Shown: piece after piece, positions 55,683 through 64,000 of the stretch | How positions within the stretch are numbered: position 1 is the stretch's first letter | How the letters are laid out: each line of letters begins with the position of its first letter | Source of the DNA: Diadema setosum | Lineage: Eukaryota > Echinodermata > Echinoidea > Diadematoida > Diadematidae | Reading direction: 5' to 3' | NCBI GenBank assembly: GCA_033980235.1 | Contig: CM067067.1 | Location: 3,153,001-3,217,000 of the forward strand | Length of the DNA stretch: 64,000 nt | The notes under the pieces: generated by a model | What the model saw: only the letters and a program-made list of their open reading frames with translations | What the model was told of the DNA's origin: nothing | Database searches by the model: none | Position numbers and translations under genes: made by a program

Positions 55683-56199
55683 GAAGTACAGTCCACCTTC
55701 TGGTGTACTAGTACTTAGTATTACGTAGGTCCTACTGTTTCGCTGGTCAGTTGGAGTGCATATGGTACATTCAAACAAACAAACAAAAATAAAACAAAAA
55801 CAAAAACAAAAATGTAAGGATTAATACTCCATGTGCAATGCTCTTGCAAGACAGGTAAAAAAAAAGCAGCTGTTCTCCTATTATTGCTGTGACTGAATAC
55901 ACGCGTTCTACTTGCTAATTAGATTCCATTTAGGTTAGGTTTATAACACATATACTGATCCCATTTTGTTTCGACATGACATTGTTTTGTTTTGTATTGA
56001 CACTACGCATTTTGGGTCCCCATGGAGCGAGAGACTTGTATCGGAAAAGGACATTCCAGCTATCAAAACTATAATGTTTATTGCGATAGATGGCGCTATA
56101 AAAATTGTGTTCCTCTGTCCCATTGTAGTTTATTGTGTAGACGGAGCATAATGTCAGCTCGTTAGGTGTTTTGCTTTGCTTGTGCACATACAACAATCT

Positions 56200-56550
56200 C
56201 AATGCACAGGATGCGGACGGGAGCGCACACGTGAGTAATCGGAGAATCCTTGTATGATCTAACCTGCCAGTCGTTATCCATCGAAGAAAGTGACAATCGG
56301 TCATTAGCAGAACGAAATTCTACTTCATATTCAGGTATTCTTATCTCACATCTTTCTGGTTTTGAAGTGCGTTTGAAGTAGACAACGAAGGGTCAATATT
56401 CACTGCGCAAGTATCGTTACATGCATGTAGCAGTGCGATTTATTTGACGGTGATTACTCCGAAAGGACAGCGATTTCAGCGGATACGCTCTCGACAACGT
56501 AGCGGCTGTCTCCCCGCGTGTAGTAAGGTAAGAAGACGCTGCGTTGTATG
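56200..56550 (+). promoter_or_regulatory. CpG-rich segment, possible promoter and first exon of a plus-strand gene
   Basis: CpG frequency rises sharply here (for example cggatacgctctcgacaacg and ccccgcgtg). A good donor follows in tagtaag/gtaagaag at about 56527. This would fit a non-coding first exon of a gene lying to the right, but no coding exon is visible in the window. Confidence 0.3.
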
Positions 56551-59224
56551 AGATGGCAGCAGTCAGTACCCAGTGCTAATACATTCACGTTGTCGGCATT
56601 CTAGGCGAAGCGGTTGTAAATAAATTAATAATGTCATCTGTTTGTGGTCGTTGAGCGTAACCCGCACAGCCGGTTTGCATTGGAATTTTCATTATTATTT
56701 TGAAGCGTCCATGAAAATCAGTGCCATCACCATTTGATTATGAAACTTTCTAGTGAGGTCAGAAATCAGTTGTGCATTGTTTATTCTTCCAGATGACTGT
56801 TGTTTACCGTCTGTGACTGTGACCTCAATTTCGAGGCAAGATGGTTAATTGTTTTTGTTGTTGTTGAACTGAATTCTAGAAGCATGTGAACTGTGTGGGT
56901 CACATGAAATGAAACAGTAGCCAGAAGGTGTCAAAGACATGTGTTGATACAAATTAATTAACATATTGACAATAAGTTATGAAGCTTGAAAGTATATCAA
57001 TATGTGTGGTGTGGAATTGTAGTCATTTGTACTATTATTACTGTGTACCTACTAATTCAGGTACAAAAGTCAAATAGATATGATTGAGCCAAAACATATC
57101 ATGTAAGTGTCAAATAAGGAAAAGAAAAAGGAAAAACTTGGCTTTTTGTTGATGAGGAAGCTCAATTATTAAGTCTGCACAATTGACACAAAAGTTGCAT
57201 TATCTTAGTACAAGTGTAGATTGATGTAATCGGTGTTTAGAACAGTCAACAGAACCTGTAGAAGGATTCTATCTCCTTAGTACGAGATTTTTACTGAAAA
57301 AGTTCAATGTACCGTGTACAAGATATTGCCACATTCATATGGAATCATCACTAGTAGGATAGAAAGATTGCCTCCATATTTTTGTTTTTCATGTAGATCT
57401 ATAATGACTTGTTACTTCTAGCCATCATGGCACATCATATATTTTTGACATTCTAGAATCAACTTGACTCCTTTGAAATGGCCTTTCATACAATGTACAG
57501 TATAGATACTAAGTTAGTCATTACAGCAAAAAAGACTAGTGATATGTTTAATTTTTTTGGCTCTAAAGAAAAGAAAAACAACTACATGTAGGGGTCTTTT
57601 TGTATTGTCTTCTGTAAAAGAACATGAAGACAAATCCAGGATTCACAGCATGTAAGAGTTTCTTTAATCTGAAAGTCTGTAAAATAAGAAAAAAAAAGTG
57701 AAAAAGTATAAAAAAAAATATATCGCCTCAAATGCACGGTCAGTTGTTCCTTTTTGAGAGACTGCTATGTTCGTGCCAAGTTACTCAAAATGTGGCAACC
57801 ATGCTTTGAGGGAATGAAACCAAAATAAGATGAATTTGCCATGATTCATTCTTCTGTTCACAGAGGTACCTATCCATACAAATCCCTGTGTACGTGATCC
57901 ATGACATTCTCTAGGGGCCCTGTTGTATAGGGTTTCAAAGCTTCAGTGTACAGTTAGTACATGTACAGATTGTATGTATGATATAGCTCTTGCATTTGTA
58001 AGTATCAAAGTGTTTTGTGAAGGGGACATTATACACTTTCCAAGAGTTAGCAGTTGGTTAGCAGTGTTCATGACACAATTTTTTCTTCTTTTTTTTTTAA
58101 TGAAGCAAATGCAGCACGTACTACAAATTGTATAAAAGAAACATTTGAAAATATGTACTGAGCTTGTGGTATCATTGATTTTCCATTTTATATCCATATT
58201 GAGAAATGACAAGAACAGATCTCACAGTATGTCTGCAGGTTAAAAGCTAGTTCACCTTCCATGGCGTGCTTGGGGTCAATCTAGTGCCACAAACTGGTGC
58301 GGCAGTCTTAATTATCTGCCTTGCTTCCCCAAATTTTAAGCTTCCCTTACCAAAGAGCCTCAACTTCCCCTCCCCAAATATCATCCAGTTCTAATAGAAG
58401 CTCCCGTGTCCAATACAGGAGACTCACAAATGAGATATGGCATGTGCCCGGGCGCAGCATATGTGCCATGCAGCTGTGCACCGTGATCAAAACACACTCT
58501 TACTCAGGGCTAGACATGCTTGGGCCTTGAACCTGCAGTTTCAAGGGAGAATACGGCACAGTTAACATTTCTTCCTTGGGGTTTGAAGGAAGTACACACA
58601 TTGTAATAAATCATTTTTTTTTTCTTCTTCTTCAGCATCACCATTCCATGTAAATTGTAGAAGTGATAAGACTGTAAGGATGGAAGAGAACAACTTGATA
58701 TTTATTTCTCATATCTCATTATTTCAAAAGGGAGGGGGTTACTAGGCACCACAGGGTTTGTACAGCGAGATATTGAGGCCTGTTTTGTGACTAATGAACT
58801 GGTACAGAGTTTGTGCGCGGATATAAATAGATCTTTATTGTGCATCCACATGCAACTTCTTGTGTATAGCACCCCCAGCTGAAAGGCGGACAGGAAGTGA
58901 ATTCTACAAACAATGAAAGTGACCTCGAAGTCAAAAAGGCTCAGCTTGGCGCATGTCTCAAACTGACTGACTCCAAGGCTGGAGGGATTTTGAATGTCAT
59001 GTCTTGGATCTTGTTAGTCATGTGAAGGTAGTGTATCTCTTGATCACATAGAGATTCTCAAGGTTGCAAAGAGAAGAATGCGTAGAGATATTCCGGTATG
59101 AACTTGATGTTTTCCTCAATTACACAGCACATGGAGTTACATTTGTATATCAACCAGGGACTAGTGGAAATGTTTGATATACAATGTATATATCATCAGT
59201 GACTGAACAAACTGAGGAGCTAGA

Positions 59225-59250
59225 GGGAGAGAGAGAGAGAGAGAGAGATA
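59225..59250 (+). repeat. GA microsatellite
   Basis: About twelve GA units in a purine-rich stretch. Confidence 0.9.
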
Positions 59251-60041
59251 TGAGGGAGAAAAGGGGAGAGAAGAGAGAATTGATCTAGAGGTAAAGAGCT
59301 GAGATAAGAAACATATTTTTTTTTTCACACATTTCTTGCTACTTTGTTTTTTGAAAGTAGACTTCTGTGTACTTTGACCAGTGGAAAATACTAAAGTGTA
59401 TAGAGCTACATAAGGGAAATGTTGCTGCATTGTATTCTGGCAAGTTTGAAACTTGTGTCCTTTGTACTTATGGAGGCTTCTTCATCAAGTACCTTCACAG
59501 TATAATGGTTTAAGTTCCTCTCTGCATGCCTGTTACATGTACAACCGTATGTGCTCTATTCTGGTTTTCAATTTCTTTTGCTTAATTGCCCTGAGCCAGT
59601 TTGTCACCTGCTGAGTTGTAGAAAATTTGATATATTACAAATTTGTTTGTATTTTTGTTTAAACGTGACTGAATGATAAAACAAGACACCATAACATTCA
59701 GGAGCGTGATGTTAGTAACAAAATTTCGTAGCACATTACATGCATTTTGGCACTGTGGAATTGCAGGCAAGCTGACATTATAAAACTACTGATCCCGTTG
59801 GAACCTGAGAGATAGTTATATTGTGCACAATATATTGCCATAGATATGAAATGATAGTACTCATTAAACATTTATTACTGATAGGGTAGTTTTGTATTCA
59901 TTGTGCTTTTGCAGCTAAGCTCTGAAAATAGAAAAGAAATTCCTAAAATATTAATATGCTGGCATTTCTATCTCTTGCTAGTTTGGCATGTGATAGCGAC
60001 TGACATCATACACATAAGCAGTTTATCTGGTAATTGCAATG

Positions 60042-60243
60042 GTATTGTCCACAAATGTGACATATGAAAACTTGTGTGAACTTAAGGAGAAAGGATAAAT
60101 GTTATTGGCTGCCATGATGCAATAAACCAATGTATTGTCCACAAATGTGTGTTGTAGATAGGGCTTCGCATACATATGAAAACTTGTGCAAACTAAAGAA
60201 GAAAGGGTGAGTGTTTTGAACTGCCATGATGCAATAATCCAAT
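60042..60243 (+). repeat. Tandem duplication, about 90 bp unit
   Basis: Two direct copies beginning gtattgtccacaaatgtg at 60042 and 60132 and ending ccatgatgcaataa(a/t)ccaatgta. The second copy carries about 22 extra bases after the first motif. Confidence 0.9.
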
Positions 60244-60530
60244 GTAATGTTATGTGATGCTGGCTGGAGTGGAAGTGAATGACAATTTTCATATTGTTAT
60301 ATTCTCCTTTTCTGGTAAGCTACTATTGCATTATAGGCTAGCACAACACAATGTTTCTACAGTAGGAGTGAGCACAATGATATATCTTTGTGCTATACTC
60401 TTTAGGGCCTACTCTCTGTACCTTTCTCTTTTAAAGTCATTATAATGCTCACATTTTTTGCCAAAAGCCTTGCTTGCACTAACAACATATCTGTGCTACT
60501 GTTTGGTATTAATGTTATTCCTTCCCCATT

Positions 60531-60570
60531 TTCTCTCTCTTTCTCTCTCTCTCTCTGTCTCTCTCTTTCG
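60531..60570 (+). repeat. CT microsatellite
   Basis: Interrupted CT units. The Glu/Arg-rich frame on the other strand is an artefact of this tract. Confidence 0.9.
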
Positions 60571-60830
60571 TTGTCTCTTGTGTAAACATGTGTAAATTGG
60601 ATGTTGGTAAGACTCAAGATTAATTGACCAAAAATGGTGTCTATCCATTATGAAATCTTTGAGAGAAAAGGGAAAACTATACGAGGGTAGGACGCTGTGT
60701 ACCTCAAAGCACTTGGTGTAGCACTCTATTGACTTCTGTTACTATTTATTTTCTAGGAGGAAAGGAGGAATGGTAGTGATTGGCAGTTTTTATTAGTATA
60801 TCTTCCATTTTTCAGATTATGTAGCCTGTG

Positions 60831-60887
60831 TATCTATGTTGCAAAATATCAGGTACATCATGTACTTGATATTTTGCAACATAGATA
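60831..60887. repeat. Near-perfect 27 bp hairpin
   Basis: Arms 60831-60857 and 60861-60887 are inverse with a single difference, which would be a G:U pair in a plus-strand RNA. The loop is three bases. Confidence 0.92.
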
Positions 60888-62766
60888 GACCTACAACATG
60901 CACCTGTGTTGATCTGAACTCTGTATTAAATGCATGGGAGTTGAAGTATTCCTGTGTACAAAATACATACAGTACACATTTCCACATTCTGATAGTGAAA
61001 CATTACACAGGCAGTAGTTAACTTTGAGTACAATTCTCCCCAACTCGAGAAGAAATGGGGAGGTCTTTCAGCAGAAGAGGTGAAGGAAGAAAATGTGTTT
61101 CACATTAATGAAGAACACATTTACTATGTATTTACTATATAAGATGTATAAAGAGAGAAAGAGTATACATGGAAGATTAATCAGAATGATAAACTTCTGA
61201 TCTGTTCTGTAGCCTTCAGAGCTAACACACAAGTATGTGTGTCATAGATATCTGGCCTAAATTCCCATACATTTAAAATTTTGATGAGCCATCTGAAGAC
61301 TGAAAGATCAGTCAAGGTATCTGGTCTTGTGGTTCCAGTATTCCAGTGTAGATAGACCATTCTGTGGTGGGCACATCCAATCAAAATGCTCGTTAGTCAT
61401 GGGGATGTAGGGGCCTACAATGTACATTGTACATTTTGTAGGCTCTTGTGTTTCCAATCCTGGCAAAACTGCTCTGAAGTTTCATCATGAGCAACAAAAA
61501 TCTTCATGCAGGTCACCTCCAGAATGTCTGAGCAGCAAAGTCTGTGAGGACAGTTAGAAGAGTGGGAAAGCCCTTGGTGGTCACATGTTACTCTGTTCCT
61601 GTAGTCTCCTTTCAAGTAACAACCATACAATGTATATTATTGGGATGAGTTGCATGGCGACTGTGTTTGCGATTGCCGGGGAAACTTTCCTTTGCCCTGT
61701 GATGGAGACCAACTTGCTTACACTCCTTCTCGATTCTATAATCAGTTTTTGTCGTCGCTCGTCTTGATGATGAACCCAGAATTAAATAATGGCTTGCCAG
61801 TATGTTCAATTTTGCAGCGACGAAAGAAGGTATCATGTGGCTTGAGCTGTGTGTGAGCCCCAGTCTGAAACTTTGAAGAGATTGCCAGAGTCAAATTTTG
61901 TGAGCTGTAACTTGTTTTTTCCCACCCAGTAGGCCTACCCCGCATCTTCAGCGAGCCTACATTGTACAATGTCGGGCGTTGGAAAATGGGAATCAATTGT
62001 GGTCTAGAAGAGCTAACCTCAAGGCAATTTTGGTGTGATCTTTGTGCATAGTTCCAAGTGGTTGGCATGCCAGCTCCAAATTCTTTAGAACTTAAGTTTT
62101 GTCTCTTTAGGTTGTAAAAAGTTAAGTGATGGATTACCATATAGTTTTGTCTGATATTTCGTTGCCAATTTTGGTTGATGGCATGATTTGTTGTAGACAT
62201 TGATGACTCAATTTCATGAAACTTGTTTTTTTCTCTTCCATTTCATAAATCTTTCAACCAGAATTACATTTCCATGCATTGCATGTAGGGGCTTCCCATA
62301 GTAGAAGAAAATGTGCAGTGTGCTAAAGGAAGACCTACATACAATGTACATGCATGTACCCAGTGGACAAGATTCCTACTGTACAGTCTAATCTTCTGAG
62401 TATGTTTTGGGTGGGCATGTTTAATATGCTTTTACTGAGGTGATGCATAAACAAAGATGACAGGCTCATCCATAACATCATGATTGATTCTCCCTCCCAT
62501 GGAAAAAGAAAGGGCGTTTCTGGAAGTCCTAGTAACTGAAGCAAATCCTCCCGGTTTGCGGACAAGTGGACTTCATTGACCAGAAATCTGATTAGGTGTT
62601 TTGTGTCTGTCTCGAAATCACCCTCACCCCCAGCCAATGGAATAAAGCCCTATTTATCTGCTTCATGGACCGAGTCAGAGGCTTCATTCCCTGGAAAGTT
62701 TTTCTTTTTATGTTTCCATTGAAGTAAAGTTGTGTCTGGCCAATTCTACCAAAGTTTGGAATGGTT

Positions 62767-62783
62767 GGGGGGGGGGGGGGGGG
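62767..62783 (+). repeat. G17 run
   Basis: Seventeen G, then A and six more G. It is the only G run of ten or more on the plus strand that I found in the window. Confidence 0.92.
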
Positions 62784-64000
62784 AGGGGGGAAGGGTAAGC
62801 ACTGACAGTACCCATTACTTCACAGGCTCTAGATTTGGTGGTCCATGCTTTATTGTTACTTTGACATGTAGTATGTGGCACATGGTTACCAAAAGGCTTC
62901 AGCGCCATTTTATTGGCAGTATTGCACCTTGCAAATTTCTCTGCTGTGAAGGGGAAAGAAAGAATCCTGTGCACAACAATCACGGCAGCACAATGCAGCT
63001 TTACAGACACAGCCACCCCTACAGTGGCTTTTGACACCCTAATATCTTCTCTTCCACAGTGCAGAGTTTATCAATTGTTGTGGGCAGACCCTCTTTGCTG
63101 GGCCCCTGGATTGTTGCTATACAGAGCTTATGAATGCTATTTCTCTTTTTTCTCTCTCTCCTGGCCAATAATTGAGCAGGTAGACTGAAGTAGAATTGCA
63201 TGTGGCTGTACAGTCTTTTTGCTTTAAATACTCTGGACAAAAGAAAGACTGGACTCAAAGCATAGCCCTATGTAAGAATTGTATTGGCGCACAAATGCTC
63301 ACTATTTATGAATTTCATCCAAATTTGTGAAAAGATGTTCACTTGAGAAGGAATTTGTATGAAATTGATGTAGGACGTTCACTTCTAAAAGTTATCATGG
63401 ATGTATATGAAAGTACAACCCTGTTGTGATTTGATTACACACTCCCTAAAAATGAATAATTTTCATTTAAAGTAGACTGAAGGATTGTGCACAAGAAGAA
63501 ATAAAGAAACTCTACTTTTACCTCCAAGAGATTTCATTATTAAGGATGTTTTTTTTTTTCTATTTTAGACTTGCTTCACTTTGATAATTTTTGTCAGAGG
63601 TGAAGAGTAATGCAAGAGACATGAATGTGATCAAACAGTACATGTTTGCATATCACTCAAAAGTGTGTGAGCTGTGTGCATTTGTTTCATGCCGAGGTGA
63701 TTTCATATTTACACAGCGATATATATTGATAAGAATATTCTACAGAGTCATTATAAGGCATCTGTGTGAGAGTACATAGTATGATATAGTTTATTGACTG
63801 TAGTTATTCTCAGTGATCAAGATAATTAATTTATGTCTGTTTGAACCAAGCTGAGTTTTTAAATCAGTTCACAAATAAGAGTTGCATAGATAGCATATTT
63901 CAAGGTACTAAAGATTTTCAGCTCACTTGCCCCCCAAATACCAACATTCGTCTCAGGGCAAGTGAAAAAAAAGTAGGAATGTTTACCTTTTCAATCCGGT

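Larger units (their letters stand above)
56551..64000. other. Right-hand 7.4 kb: no supportable gene
   Basis: AT-rich DNA with the small repeats listed separately. The longest non-repeat frame is 152 codons (62200 down to 61742). Neither it nor the 100-codon frame at 62637-62335 shows a domain I recognise or splice-ready conservation. The region could be the first intron of a plus-strand gene. Confidence 0.5.

Noticed and set aside
61742..62200. 152-codon minus-strand frame
   Set aside because: It is the longest non-repeat frame, but it has no recognisable domain and no convincing splice context. Such lengths can occur by chance in 64 kb.
62335..62637. 100-codon minus-strand frame starting MAGGEGDFETD
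   Set aside because: The composition looks protein-like, but I recognise no family and see no flanking exons. A protein search would decide: a hit with conserved frame would restore it.
63567..63601. Possible small exon after a T-rich tract and ag near 63568
   Set aside because: The acceptor-like tract is followed by stops in most frames, with no recognisable coding sequence. Support is too weak to annotate.
1..64000. tRNA, rRNA, CRISPR or bacterial operon features
   Set aside because: No cloverleaf with a GTTCRANYC arm, no rRNA signature, no direct-repeat/spacer array and no compact gene layout were seen. The intron structure is plainly eukaryotic.

Overview
This is an AT-rich piece of animal nuclear DNA. 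It carries one intron-rich protein-coding gene on the minus strand and a dense load of short, non-autonomous mobile elements. There is no operon-like packing, no tRNA or rRNA gene and no CRISPR array. The intron-rich gene, the many small inverted-repeat elements and the repeats with ACGG tracts fit a marine invertebrate. An echinoderm such as a sea urchin is my best guess, but that is inference and nothing here proves the species.

The gene runs from the start codon at 51968 down to the stop codon at 973. I assembled 14 coding exons by hand. All 13 introns have GT..AG ends, all reading phases join, and the result is 371 codons. The product is an extended short-chain dehydrogenase/reductase (SDR) of the NAD-dependent epimerase/dehydratase kind, often labelled dTDP-glucose 4,6-dehydratase-like. 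It has a Rossmann glycine motif split across introns 1 and 2, an acidic residue after the second strand, RPxxVYG and HVDD motifs, and a C-terminal FPKSL segment. It lacks a normal Tyr-x3-Lys catalytic pair. Introns 1 (17.9 kb) and 2 (11.2 kb) hold most of the length.

The introns hold the repeats. Two copies of one tandem-unit family lie in introns 9 and 5. Two other families with the same ground plan lie in intron 1. The shared plan is a short inverted terminal motif, 150-330 bp tandem units, an ACGG-type tract and a terminal hairpin. Two of the three families carry many perfect DR1 nuclear-receptor-type sites. There are also several TTAA-flanked foldback elements, TA-flanked and other inverted-repeat elements, a three-level nested insertion at 10581-11598, and a 1.8 kb TTA-flanked element with a CpG-rich interior at 39556-41354. 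A 490 bp trinucleotide tract ends about 15 bases from a splice donor.

Right of the gene, 51969-52250 is its CpG-rich 5' flank. Next come two blocks of a degenerate TTCGGAATAACGAACC-type repeat (53155-53640 and 54690-55175), and a second CpG-rich spot near 56200-56550 that could be the start of a plus-strand gene. From 56550 to the end I see no supportable coding exon.
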